Below, piece after piece: positions 26,327 through 34,944 of a stretch of DNA of 64,000 bases. Under the pieces are notes generated by a model, which searched no databases, was not told the origin of the DNA, and was given only the letters and a program-made list of their open reading frames with translations. Within the stretch, counting starts at the first letter, position 1. The number at the start of each line of letters is the position of its first letter. This DNA comes from Sphingosinicella sp963974575 (GTDB lineage Bacteria; Pseudomonadota; Alphaproteobacteria; Sphingomonadales; Sphingomonadaceae). The DNA is taken from the NCBI RefSeq assembly GCF_963974575.1, contig NZ_CAXBBQ010000004.1, positions 1-64,000 on the forward strand, written 5' to 3'. A program made the position numbers and the translations under genes.

Positions 26327-26356
26327 GTGTCGAGATATATTACAAAGTTACGACAC
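26327..26356. promoter_or_regulatory. Inverted repeat GTGTCG-N18-CGACAC upstream of a sigma-54 promoter
   Basis: GTGTCG (26327-26332) and CGACAC (26351-26356) are perfect inverted arms 18 bases apart, centred about 65 bases before the sigma-54-type promoter at 26398. This is where an enhancer-binding protein would bind. The rest of 26159-26326 shows no feature apart from being A+T richer towards the gene. Confidence 0.4.
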
Positions 26357-26397
26357 CGAAACATGATGAAGTATAAAATTCCTTGAAAAAGCTTGAG

Positions 26398-26413
26398 TGG
26401 CACAGTTCCTGCT
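26398..26413 (+). promoter_or_regulatory. Sigma-54 (RpoN) promoter for the PEP-CTERM gene
   Basis: TGGCACAGTTCCTGCT fits the -24/-12 consensus TGGCACRNNNNTTGCW at all fixed positions but one, and has the required GG-N10-GC spacing (GG 26399-26400, GC 26411-26412). Transcription should start around 26424, leaving a leader of about 40 bases. PEP-CTERM genes are known to be RpoN-dependent through the PrsK/PrsR pair in other bacteria. Confidence 0.7.
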
Positions 26414-26466
26414 TGGCAAGTGTACAACAAAGTCAATTTCGTTACTTTAGCGTTATGGAGATTTTA

Positions 26467-27183
26467 ATGCGTTCGACGATGATCCGGAACCTGCTCGGTT
26501 CTGCACTCACCATCGGCCTGCTGGCCGGCGCAACCGCGGCGAATGCGGCCACTCTGTTTCAGGACGATTTCAACCGCTACGAAGGCCCCGTGGTCGGCAA
26601 CGGCTGGGTCGAGAGCAGCACCGACGAAGTCGACATTTTCGATCGTAGCGGCCCCAACAACGTGATGCGCCTGAAGGAATATCCCGGCGGCGAAGTCACG
26701 GCGACGCAGAACGACATCGACCTGACGGGTTATGAGAACATCGTACTCTCGTTCCAGTACAAGCCCTGGGAAACCGAAGCCGGCGATCTGCTCGAAGTCT
26801 ACTTCGGCGATCTCGTCTACTCAGTTTCGCTCGACAGCGCCTGGAACTGGACCGACGTCTCGCTCTCGCTCGATGTCGAGGACGTCGCCGGGCTCGACCT
26901 GGTCTTCAAGCTCGTCTCGACCAACAACTCCCACTGGGAATCGTACACGGTCGAGGAGTGCGAGTGGAAGTGGGTCCACGGCCGCTACAAGAAGGTCTGC
27001 AAGGACGTCGAAAAAGAGCGTTGGGTGAAGGATAAGGAAGATTGGGTGAAGATCGACAACGTTCTCATCACCGGTGACCTGATCCCGCCGCCACCCGTCG
27101 ATACGCCGGAACCGGCCGCGCTGGCCCTCTTCGGTCTCGGCCTCGCCGGTCTCGGCGCAGCGCGCCGCCGCAAGGCCAAGTAA
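26467..27183 (+). CDS. PEP-CTERM sorting domain protein
   Basis: A 238-residue exported protein. Residues 1-27 are a signal peptide (cleavage after ATAANA). The last 25 residues are a classical PEP-CTERM tail: PEP at 214-216, a hydrophobic helix and a basic RRRKAK end, the signal cut by an exosortase during export with exopolysaccharide. The body looks like a beta-sandwich with NGWVESS and DIDLTGYENIVLSF patterns. Residues about 165-195 are an odd Trp/Lys-rich stretch with two Cys (ECEWKWVHGRYKKVC). Start at 26467 has GGAG seven bases upstream. No exosortase gene is in the window. Confidence 0.93.
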   Translation: MRSTMIRNLLGSALTIGLLAGATAANAATLFQDDFNRYEGPVVGNGWVESSTDEVDIFDRSGPNNVMRLKEYPGGEVTATQNDIDLTGYENIVLSFQYKPWETEAGDLLEVYFGDLVYSVSLDSAWNWTDVSLSLDVEDVAGLDLVFKLVSTNNSHWESYTVEECEWKWVHGRYKKVCKDVEKERWVKDKEDWVKIDNVLITGDLIPPPPVDTPEPAALALFGLGLAGLGAARRRKAK

Positions 27184-27206
27184 GCCAGCCTCATACGCTG
27201 AAAGAA

Positions 27207-27238
27207 ACGGCGGTCCGAAAGGGCCGCCGTTTTCTTTT
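27207..27238 (+). terminator. Rho-independent terminator after the PEP-CTERM gene
   Basis: ACGGCGGTCC and GGGCCGCCGT (27207-27216, 27221-27230) pair over 10 bp, with one G-T pair, around a GAAA tetraloop. TTTCTTTT follows directly. It also separates this gene from the convergent TonB-like gene. Confidence 0.9.
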
Positions 27239-27243
27239 CGGGG

Positions 27244-28008
27244 TCAGTGTCGCGCCGCGCGCCGTTCGAGACCATAGTCGATGCGGATTCGCACCCATTC
27301 GCCGACCATCGCCCGTCCCCCGATCTGCGGCGGACGCACGCGGAACTGCCACGCCGCCGCGAGCACCGAGCGCGCGATGTTCGAGCCTTGCGGATATTCG
27401 CCCAGCGCCACGCAATCCTCGACACGGAAATCCTGCACCGTGCGGCACGCGATGAGGCCCCACCCCGGCCCGCGCGCCGTCGAAAGATAGCCGGCCAGCT
27501 CGTCGTCATAAGGCTCGCGATACCACGACGCCGCATAAAGCGGTTCGCCGTTCGGCCCCGTCCCATCCACGCGCTGACTGTCGCCGGCATAGGTCGGCGC
27601 AGGCGGCCCCATCATCGGCCGGGGTGCGGGCGCCGTCGGCGGCGGCAGGTTCGCGATGTCGGTCGCCGCCATCTCCTCGCGCGAAAGCTGGATGACCGGC
27701 AATTCCATCGGCACCGGCGGCGGTTCGACAGGCGTCGGCGGCGATTTCCGCTCCGGCGGCTGCGCTGCAGCGCTCTGTGTTTCCGGGGCTTCGGCTTCAG
27801 CCTCGGGTTCTTCATCCCGGATCATGTCGAGCCGGAACACCGCCATCGGCGCCACCTTCTCGGAAATCGAGGGCGCCAGCGTCAGCAGCAAGAGCGCCAG
27901 CAGCCCTTCGATGAAGAGCGCGAACAGGATGCCCGCGGCGCGCCGCTCGAACCCCGCGCGAAGCCGCGCAGGCAAGGAACGCAGGAAAGGGCCGATCGAC
28001 TGAAACAC
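27244..28008 (-). CDS. TonB-like energy-transducing protein (probable)
   Basis: A 254-residue protein with a TonB-type plan. A single N-terminal membrane helix (about 27-47, ILFALFIEGLLALLLLTLA) is followed by an acidic and then Pro-rich linker (EPEAEAEAPE, PPVPMELP). The C-terminal domain is compact, with AAWQFRVRPPQIGGRAM, close to the AxxWRFxPA pattern of TonB C-termini. It may couple the proton-motive force to the receptors in this window, or be a TonB paralogue for another envelope task. No exbB or exbD gene is adjacent, so the assignment rests on architecture. Confidence 0.65.
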   Translation of the reverse strand: MFQSIGPFLRSLPARLRAGFERRAAGILFALFIEGLLALLLLTLAPSISEKVAPMAVFRLDMIRDEEPEAEAEAPETQSAAAQPPERKSPPTPVEPPPVPMELPVIQLSREEMAATDIANLPPPTAPAPRPMMGPPAPTYAGDSQRVDGTGPNGEPLYAASWYREPYDDELAGYLSTARGPGWGLIACRTVQDFRVEDCVALGEYPQGSNIARSVLAAAWQFRVRPPQIGGRAMVGEWVRIRIDYGLERRAARH

Positions 28009-28225
28009 GCGAGCAATCCCGGCAAAAGCCGGGCGGCTGCAACCCGGACGCGGCTCAGCGATAGGGCGGCCCAGCGTTCAAAACAAGCCGTGCTTGGGCG
28101 CCATCTCATCCCGCCGTCGCAAGGGCACGTCATGCACAGCAGCGACTCAGCCATTTGCATTACATGTGCGGGCACCCTTCCGTCGGCTTTGGCACCCGCA
28201 ATGCGGAGCCCGGCGCCATCAGCCT

Positions 28226-29299
28226 TTATTTTTCGGGTGCAGCGGCAGATTTCGCAAAGGAAATAACGACCTTAAAACCTTCGCCCGGCTCCGAAAACAC
28301 AGCGAGCCTGGCCAAAGCATTCTGTTTGAGCGACTGAACGATGACCGTCCCGAGCTTGCCCGGTTTCGGCCAAACCACGCCGTCGGCCAGACCAACCCCG
28401 TCATCCGCGACGGTAATGTGACATCCGACGTCGTCGATGATGCTGTGCAGCGTGATCGTGCCACCCTCGCGCCCAACGAAAGCGTGCTTCAGGGCATTGG
28501 TCAGCAGTTCATTGACCACCAGCCCCGCCGGCATCGCAACATTGACCGAAGCCGGCCAGCTATCGAGTTTCATGTCGAGCCGGACGCCTTCTGTTGCATG
28601 GGCGGCCATCACTGACGTCGCGATCTGTCCGAGATAGATACCCAGATCGATGCTGTTGTCTGCAGGCTCTCGGGACAGGGTATCGTAAAGCACCGCGAGG
28701 GCGCCGATCCGCCCCGCAAGCCGATCAAATCTCTCACCGGTATCGCCGTCCGGGATGTTGCGCGCTTCGAGACGGATCAGCGCCGTGATCATCTGCAGAT
28801 TGTTTTTGACGCGATGCTGAAGCTCGCGAAGCAGAGCGTCCTTCTCCTTTAGCGCCGCCGTTTGAGTGTCCGGTTCCCGTTCGCTCCCGGCGGGCGCCAG
28901 CGCGACAAGGCGGAACAGCGGCGTACCATCCTCGTCCTCAATTGTATTGGACCAGGCGTCTACCGTGACCGCCCCGGCCTCTTGCTGAATCTTGAACTCT
29001 CCGATGTAATCAACATCGCTCTTGAGGACGTCGCGCAAGAGACGATCGTCATCAGTCGGAGCCGCCACTCCGGGCAACGCCCACCAGGTTTTGCCTTCGA
29101 TATCCGCGATCGGGTGGCCCGTGAGCCGCTCAAACTCCCGGTTCGCATACGTGATGGTTTCCGAGGGGTGTAGTTCTGAAACCGCCACTGCAACCGGCAC
29201 ATGGTCCAGAAACTGTTTAAAACGCTCGTTGCCCAGCGCGTCCGCTAGATTTGGCGTGTCGAGCAGCGCACCTACCTGCTCAGGCTTCTCGGTTTCCAT
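28226..29299 (-). CDS. PAS domain sensor histidine kinase (HisKA_2 / HWE-like family)
   Basis: A 357-residue cytoplasmic kinase. A PAS domain occupies about residues 25-135 (RFKQFLDHVPVAVAVSEL, then ANREFERLTGHP). The phosphorylated His lies in LQHRVKNNLQ, the HisKA_2 signature, and the ATPase domain follows (VVNELLTNALKHAF, then DDGVGL). Family members often respond to light, oxidation or general stress and feed the PhyR/EcfG pathway in alphaproteobacteria. No response regulator or PhyR gene is nearby, so it is an orphan kinase. No membrane helix was seen. Confidence 0.9.
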   Translation of the reverse strand: METEKPEQVGALLDTPNLADALGNERFKQFLDHVPVAVAVSELHPSETITYANREFERLTGHPIADIEGKTWWALPGVAAPTDDDRLLRDVLKSDVDYIGEFKIQQEAGAVTVDAWSNTIEDEDGTPLFRLVALAPAGSEREPDTQTAALKEKDALLRELQHRVKNNLQMITALIRLEARNIPDGDTGERFDRLAGRIGALAVLYDTLSREPADNSIDLGIYLGQIATSVMAAHATEGVRLDMKLDSWPASVNVAMPAGLVVNELLTNALKHAFVGREGGTITLHSIIDDVGCHITVADDGVGLADGVVWPKPGKLGTVIVQSLKQNALARLAVFSEPGEGFKVVISFAKSAAAPEK

Positions 29300-29470
29300 T
29301 TATGTTCCCCAGCCGCACTCAGCCACGCAAAGCTGGTCAGCGTTGGTGCGGCCATCTGTTCAAGCCATCTAACGCCACGGATGAAGCGACGATAGAGGAT
29401 AACCGTGAAGCTCCGATTCAATGGCGAAAATTAGGCGCGAAGCAGACAGCCAGCGCGCCTCAGCCCCGCC

Positions 29471-30358
29471 TTACCCCTTCGGACGAGGATCGCCGGGCAG
29501 CGGAATACGCTCGTCGTCATCGCCCGGAATATGCCCGAAACGGTCCGCTTCCCAGTCATCGATGGCCTGGTTGATGCGCTGGGGACGCGACGAGACGAAG
29601 TTCCACCAGATCTCGCGCGGGCCGTCCATCGCCTTGCCGCCGAGCATCAGCACGCGCGCGTCTGTCTCCGCGGTCCATTCCACCTTCGCGCCGGGTTCGA
29701 GCACGAACATCGTCGCTTCCTCGGCCACCTCGCCGCCGGCAAGCGCGATGCGGCCGCTCGCCACATAGATCGCCCGTTCCTCATGCTCTGTGCAGACGTC
29801 GATCGTGGTGCCCGCCTTCGCATCCACGTCGACGTAGAACGTCGGCCAGACGACGCCGACGGGCGATTGCTTGCCATAGGCCGTGCCCGCGATCACCGTG
29901 AGCCGCGCGCCGTCCTGCTCGATCACCGGCAGCGTATCCGCCGGGTGATGCACGAAGCTCGGCTCCACCTCCTCGTGCGTTTTCGGGAGCGCCACCCACG
30001 CCTGAATACCCTCCATGCGCTGGCCGCTGGCTTCCACTTCGGGAGAGGTGCGTTCGGAATGGACGATGCCCCGCCCCGTCGTCATCCAGTTCACCGCGCC
30101 GGGGCGGATCGCCTGCGCGCTGCCGAGGCTGTCGCGGTGAAAGATCTCGCCTTCGAACAGGTAAGTGACCGTGGCGAGGTTGATATGCGGATGCGGGCGC
30201 ACGTCGAAGCGTTCGCCGGGCGCATAGTCCACCGGCCCGAAATGATCCCAGAAGATGAACGGCCCGACCATGCGCTGGCCCGCCACCGGAAGCACCCGCC
30301 GCACCACGAAGCCCCCTCCAAGATCACGGCGGCGGCCTTCGATGCGGCGGAGAATCAT
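29471..30358 (-). CDS. Pirin family protein
   Basis: A 295-residue bicupin. The metal-binding residues of pirins are present in the N-terminal cupin: RPHPHINLATVTYLFEGE and the later Glu of HSERT. Bacterial pirins include quercetinases and regulators of pyruvate metabolism; function here is open. The start overlaps the end of the aldehyde dehydrogenase gene by 4 bases (ATGA), so the two are co-transcribed and probably coupled. No signal peptide. Confidence 0.93.
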   Translation of the reverse strand: MILRRIEGRRRDLGGGFVVRRVLPVAGQRMVGPFIFWDHFGPVDYAPGERFDVRPHPHINLATVTYLFEGEIFHRDSLGSAQAIRPGAVNWMTTGRGIVHSERTSPEVEASGQRMEGIQAWVALPKTHEEVEPSFVHHPADTLPVIEQDGARLTVIAGTAYGKQSPVGVVWPTFYVDVDAKAGTTIDVCTEHEERAIYVASGRIALAGGEVAEEATMFVLEPGAKVEWTAETDARVLMLGGKAMDGPREIWWNFVSSRPQRINQAIDDWEADRFGHIPGDDDERIPLPGDPRPKG

Positions 30359-31812
30359 GGCTTCAGTTCCCTTGCGAGTGTGGCGCGAGTTTTCTTCCCG
30401 TACGGGGGTTTCAAGCCCGCGAGGCCCACGAGGTCAAGCTTCGGCTGGCGATAGATGCTCTTCGCGTGGCTGAACGTGCGGAAGCCGTCCACCCCGTGAT
30501 AGCTGCCCATGCCCGACGGACCGATGCCGCCGAACGGCAGATCTTCCGCCGAAACGTGGAAGATCACGTCGTTCACCGTGACGCCGCCCGAGATCGTCCG
30601 ATCCAGCACGCGCCGTTCCTCCGCGCCGTCCGTGCCGAAATAATAGAGGCCGAGCGGCCTGTCGCGGCCGTTCACGAACGCCACCGCCTCGTCCGTCTCG
30701 CGGTACGTCTTCACCGGCAGCACAGGCCCGAAAATCTCCTCCTGCATCACGCGCATGTCGTCCGACACGTTGCGCACGATGCTGAGCGGCATCTTGTTCG
30801 AATTGGTGTTCGTGAAATCCTCGTTCGCCGGATTCACCGTAACGATCTCGGCGCCTTTCGCGGTCGCATCATCAAGCAGGCCCTGCAGCCGCTCGCGGTG
30901 GCGCGCGTTCACCACCGACGTGTAGTCGTCGTTGGCGAGGAGCGAGGGGTACATTTTTGCCGCCGCCGTCTTCAGCCCCTCCACGATCTCGCCCTCCTTC
31001 TCGCTGGGCACGAGCAGGTAATCGGGCGCAAGGCAGATCTGCCCCGCGTTCATCATCTTGCCGAGCGCGACACGCTCCGTCGTTTGCGCGATGTCAGCGC
31101 TGCGCGAAACGATGACGGGCGACTTGCCGCCGAGTTCCAGCGTCACGGGAACAAGATTGTCCGCCGCAGCGTGCAGGATGTGCTTCGCGACCGCCGTGGC
31201 GCCCGTGAAGATCAGGTGATCGAACGCCAGCCCCGAGAACGCCTTGCCCACCTCCGGCCCGCCGATGACGAAGCCGAGCTCGCTCTCGTCGAACGCCTGT
31301 GCAGCAAGCTCCGCCATCAGCGCCGAGGTGACGGGTGTGAACTCAGACGGCTTCACCATCGCCCGGTTTCCCGCGGCGAACACGCCCGCGAGCGGCCCGA
31401 AGGTGAGGTTCACAGGGAAATTCCACGGGCTGATGATGCCGACGACGCCCTTGGGCTGATACACGACCTCCGCCTTCGCCCCGAGCAGCCCGAGCGGGAA
31501 ATCGAGCTTGCGCCGCTCGGGCCGCATCCACGCGTCGAGATGCTTGATCGCGTGTTTCAGGGGCTTCACCGAGGACATGATGTCCGTCACCAGCGTCTGC
31601 TCGGCGCTCCGGTGGCCGAAATCCTCCGAGAGCGCCTTCACGAACCGGTCCCGATGCGTCAGCACGAGGTCGACCGCGCGGCGCAGGCGATCCTTGCGAA
31701 CCGCCGCGCCCACCGGCAATTCCGCCATGAATGCCGCACGCTGCCGCGCGAGCAGCGCGGTCATCGCTTCAATGGATTTTGCCTCGCCCGGCAGAATGGC
31801 TGCAGTCGCCAC
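30355..31812 (-). CDS. calB: Coniferyl aldehyde dehydrogenase
   Basis: A 485-residue NAD(P)-dependent aldehyde dehydrogenase of the coniferyl-aldehyde/class 3 type, which oxidises aromatic or long-chain aldehydes to acids. Visible features: ISPWNFPVNL for the cofactor fold, LELGGKSP with the general base Glu, NAGQICLAPDY with the catalytic Cys, and EEIFGPVLPV. The C-terminal SGMGSYHG and FSHAKSIY segments are typical of this subfamily. The start is a GTG at 31812 with GAGGGAGG just upstream. Coupled to the pirin gene by a 4-base overlap. The gene symbol is a tentative family name. Confidence 0.88.
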   Translation of the reverse strand: MATAAILPGEAKSIEAMTALLARQRAAFMAELPVGAAVRKDRLRRAVDLVLTHRDRFVKALSEDFGHRSAEQTLVTDIMSSVKPLKHAIKHLDAWMRPERRKLDFPLGLLGAKAEVVYQPKGVVGIISPWNFPVNLTFGPLAGVFAAGNRAMVKPSEFTPVTSALMAELAAQAFDESELGFVIGGPEVGKAFSGLAFDHLIFTGATAVAKHILHAAADNLVPVTLELGGKSPVIVSRSADIAQTTERVALGKMMNAGQICLAPDYLLVPSEKEGEIVEGLKTAAAKMYPSLLANDDYTSVVNARHRERLQGLLDDATAKGAEIVTVNPANEDFTNTNSNKMPLSIVRNVSDDMRVMQEEIFGPVLPVKTYRETDEAVAFVNGRDRPLGLYYFGTDGAEERRVLDRTISGGVTVNDVIFHVSAEDLPFGGIGPSGMGSYHGVDGFRTFSHAKSIYRQPKLDLVGLAGLKPPYGKKTRATLARELKP

Positions 31813-31897
31813 AACGCGCCTCCCTCAAAACGCATGGATTTGAGCGGGACTTTAACCCTTGCCGCGCGGCATGACCATCCGCGCGGAATCGTCAGGG

Positions 31898-32938
31898 TTA
31901 CGCGCAGCGATCCGTATAGACAGCCGCCTCGCGCGGGGTCAGCGGCTTCAGCGCCTCATCGAGCGAAAGGCTGAAGCCTTCCCACGGCTGCTGCGGCGGC
32001 CGCGCGCCCGTTACCCACAGATAGCCGGGGCGTTTGCCGGGCGCCGAAAGACGATACCACACCGGCGCATTCAGGCCCTTCAGCTTCGGGCAGCGCGCGA
32101 GCGTCGCGGTATAGCCCGCACCCTTCAGCGCCGCGAGCAGGGCGGGTGTGCCGATCGGCTTCCCCTCGTTCTTGAAATAGAGGTTCATCACCATCGTGCG
32201 CGCGCCGCCCGCGAGCACCTTCAATTGTTGCCCCGCGACGGTGGCGATGCCCGCGCGGCGGAAATATTCGCCGTTCAACATCGGCTTGTCGAGCATCTCG
32301 GGTGGCAGCGCCGCCCAGGTGACATGCGGCGCGGTTTCGATGTGCCGCCAATCGTAAAAGCTATTCGCCGCATAATCGCCCGGCTTCAGAAGCCCGCCGA
32401 GCACCGCCGCGAAACCGTCCGCAGGCGTTTTTGCGGGCGCGGCAGGCTTTGGAGGAACCGCCGCAGACGGGGGCTTGGCAGCGGCTGCCGAAGGCGCGGC
32501 GGGCAGCGCCGCGCCGCACTGACGGAACAGCTTTGCACGCACCACCTGCGTCATCGGTGCGCCGATCGGCGTTTTCAGCGTATCGTCATGCTCGATCTGG
32601 ACCATGCCGCGTTTCTCGTCGGCGTTGAACATCATGATGACGGGCATATTGTCCCCGCCCCACTTGTCCTTGCCGTATTTCACATACACCCATTGCTGGA
32701 TGCCTTCGTACTGCGCGCCACCCGCGCAGGAATAGCAGACGCTGACCGGAAGCGGCCCCTGCCGCCCCGCCGCCGTATCGATGAACACGCCCGTCTTGCC
32801 GACCTCGATGCGCGGCTGCTTCGAACAGTCCCCGCCGGGCGCATAGCGGCCATAAAGCTCTTCGCTCGGCCGGTCCGTCTGCGCAGCGGCGGTTCCCGAC
32901 ACCAGCACCAGAGCCACAAACAGCGCACGCTTCAGCAT
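31898..32938 (-). CDS. Hypothetical secreted protein
   Basis: A 346-residue protein of no recognised family. It has a clear signal peptide (MLKRALFVALVLVSGTAAAQ), then a domain with several Cys (GGDCSKQP, VSVCYSCAG, LFRQCG), a Pro/Ala-rich linker at about 160-190 (PPSAAVPPKPAAPAKT), and a second domain with the segments RTMVMNLYFKNEG and PGYLWVTG. The two-domain plan and the conserved Cys suggest a disulphide-bonded periplasmic protein. The start at 32938 follows AAGGGGG; an upstream frame extends to 33004 without a ribosome site. It lies 85 bases past the dehydrogenase start on the same strand. Confidence 0.75.
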   Translation of the reverse strand: MLKRALFVALVLVSGTAAAQTDRPSEELYGRYAPGGDCSKQPRIEVGKTGVFIDTAAGRQGPLPVSVCYSCAGGAQYEGIQQWVYVKYGKDKWGGDNMPVIMMFNADEKRGMVQIEHDDTLKTPIGAPMTQVVRAKLFRQCGAALPAAPSAAAAKPPSAAVPPKPAAPAKTPADGFAAVLGGLLKPGDYAANSFYDWRHIETAPHVTWAALPPEMLDKPMLNGEYFRRAGIATVAGQQLKVLAGGARTMVMNLYFKNEGKPIGTPALLAALKGAGYTATLARCPKLKGLNAPVWYRLSAPGKRPGYLWVTGARPPQQPWEGFSLSLDEALKPLTPREAAVYTDRCA

Positions 32939-33136
32939 AAGAGCCCCCTTCCCCATCCATCCCATCCGATCGTTTCGACTATGTGACGACCCGGCTGAAT
33001 ACAAGCTGAGCGCGAGTTCTGGCTAATCCGCCCGTCAATTCTCTGCTTTTGAAAATTTTGTCTTTACCGGGATTGCACACCCCTCCCTCACCGCACCATA
33101 GAGAGCACGGGACGACGGAAAAGCGGGAGGGTTGTG

Positions 33137-34888
33137 ATGCGTATACGACGACATGGTTTGGCGGGGTTCACGATCGCGGCGCTCGCACTCGCGTCCACGG
33201 CCCTGCCACAGGCAGCGGCTGCGCGGTCCCCGATTGACGCGCTCTCCGACCGCTACATCACGCTCCTGCTCCGCACCTACCCCGAGCTTGTGCCGCTTTC
33301 CGGGATCGAAGGCGCGCGTCAATCGGCATTGCCGCCCATCGATGCTGAAAGCCTGAAAACCGTCGCGGCCGAGGAGGATCGGCTCTGGCAGGATCTGAAC
33401 GGCGTCGACGAAGCGAAGCTCGACGACGCAGGCCGCGCCTCCTACGCGCTGATGGCCGATGGCCTCGAAGCCGCGCGCGCGCAGCGGGTCTGCAAGCAGC
33501 CGCTGTGGAGCATCAGCCACATGACCGGCTGGCAGGTGAATTTTTCTCGCCTCGCGCAGGCGCAGGCCACCGGTACGCCGGATGCGCGCGAAGATGCGAT
33601 CCAGCGCTGGGAAAGCCTGCCCGCTTATGTCGATCGGGATATCGCCAACCTGCGTGAGGGGCTGAAGCAAGGCTATGCCGTTCCGCGCTCCGTCGTCACC
33701 CGCGTCATCGGCCAGCTCGACCGGCTGCTTGCGCTGCCCGCCGAGCAGTCTCCTTTCTACGCCCCGGCCCGCGCCGACGGCGATGCCGCGTTCAAGGCGC
33801 GCTTCAAAACGATCGTTGCGGAGGGGGTACACGGTGCCGTGAAGCGCTACCGCGATTTCCTCGCCGGGGAGTATCTGCCGAAAGCACGCGAAGGCATCGC
33901 GCTTTCGGAGTTGCCGAACGGTGCCGCCTGCTACCAGGCGCTTCTCCGTGCCTCGACGACGCTGGACCGCACGCCTGCCGAGGTCATGGCGGTCGGCGAG
34001 GCGGCTGTCGCGCAGAACGTCAAGGATATCATCGCAATCGGCAGCAAGCGCTTCGGCACGTCCGATCTCGCATCCACGCTCGCCGCGGTGAAGGATGCGC
34101 CGGACAATCATTTCACCACCGCCGATGAACTCGTCGATTTTTCGAAGCGGGGCCTCGCACGGACGACGAAACTCAGCGCCGCCGCTTTCCAGCAGCTTCC
34201 AAAACAGCCAGCCGCGATCGAAGTGCTGCCCGCGACGGAAGCGGGAAGCGGTGTTCCCGCACACTATATCCCCGAGCCTGATCCCTCGAAGCCCGGCCGC
34301 TACATGCTGCCGCTCGATCACTGGAAGACCGAAACGAAGGGCGGCGCCGAGATCACGGTCGTGCACGAGACGATCCCTGGTCATCACCTGCAGATCGCCA
34401 TGACGCAGGAGCTGGCGGCAAAGGTGCCGCTGCTCCGTATCCCCCTCGTCGGCGCCTACGTCGAAGGTTGGGCGCGCTATTCGGAACGGCTGGCGGAGGA
34501 ACTGGGCGTTTATGAAACGCCGTACGCGGGCATCACGCGGCGCGCGTGGATGGCGCGCGGCATGGTCGTCGATCCGGGCATCCATGCGTTCGGCTGGAGC
34601 CGGGAGAAGGCCATGGCCTATCTCGTCGAAAGCGGCCGCTTCGACGAGGCGGCGGCGGCGGACATGCTCGACCGGATCGCCGTCATCCCCGGCCAGCTCA
34701 CCTCATACGACAGCGGCGGGCTCGAAATCGCGGCCCTGCGCGCGGAATCGGAAGCGTCGCTCGGCAAGTGCTTCAACCTGCCGGCCTTCCACCAGCAGGT
34801 TCTCGCGGGCGGCGCACTGCCGCTGAAGGCCCTGCGCGGCCGGATCGAGGCGTGGCAGGCAGCGACGGGGAAGGCGTGCGCGAAGTAG
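33137..34888 (+). CDS. Secreted DUF885 family protein (putative metallopeptidase)
   Basis: A 583-residue exported protein (signal peptide to about residue 29, ALPQAAAA). DUF885 proteins are zinc-peptidase-like; the motif HETIPGHHLQIA, with the paired His and Glu, is present in the C-terminal half, with SERLAEELG and the downstream GQLTSY helix also typical. Substrate unknown, probably peptides in the periplasm. Start taken at the ATG at 33137, behind GGGAGGG; a GTG one codon earlier is possible. Single gene, ended by the hairpin at 34901. Confidence 0.9.
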   Translation: MRIRRHGLAGFTIAALALASTALPQAAAARSPIDALSDRYITLLLRTYPELVPLSGIEGARQSALPPIDAESLKTVAAEEDRLWQDLNGVDEAKLDDAGRASYALMADGLEAARAQRVCKQPLWSISHMTGWQVNFSRLAQAQATGTPDAREDAIQRWESLPAYVDRDIANLREGLKQGYAVPRSVVTRVIGQLDRLLALPAEQSPFYAPARADGDAAFKARFKTIVAEGVHGAVKRYRDFLAGEYLPKAREGIALSELPNGAACYQALLRASTTLDRTPAEVMAVGEAAVAQNVKDIIAIGSKRFGTSDLASTLAAVKDAPDNHFTTADELVDFSKRGLARTTKLSAAAFQQLPKQPAAIEVLPATEAGSGVPAHYIPEPDPSKPGRYMLPLDHWKTETKGGAEITVVHETIPGHHLQIAMTQELAAKVPLLRIPLVGAYVEGWARYSERLAEELGVYETPYAGITRRAWMARGMVVDPGIHAFGWSREKAMAYLVESGRFDEAAAADMLDRIAVIPGQLTSYDSGGLEIAALRAESEASLGKCFNLPAFHQQVLAGGALPLKALRGRIEAWQAATGKACAK

Positions 34889-34900
34889 CTTGAACGAAAA

Positions 34901-34932
34901 CGGGGCGCCGAAGCGCCCCGTCCGTTTTTCTT
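34901..34932. terminator. Bidirectional terminator between DUF885 and ftsH genes
   Basis: CGGGGCGC (34901-34908) and GCGCCCCG (34913-34920) form an 8-bp stem with a CGAA loop, followed by TCCGTTTTTC on the plus strand. Read from the other side it is followed by TTTTCGTT, so it can serve both convergent genes. Confidence 0.85.
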
Positions 34933-34944
34933 GGCTGCCGCCGT

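Noticed and set aside
28009..28225. Possible small gene in the gap between the TonB-like gene and the sensor kinase
   Set aside because: Short frames here have no ribosome site or recognisable product, and overlap the neighbouring gene in antisense.
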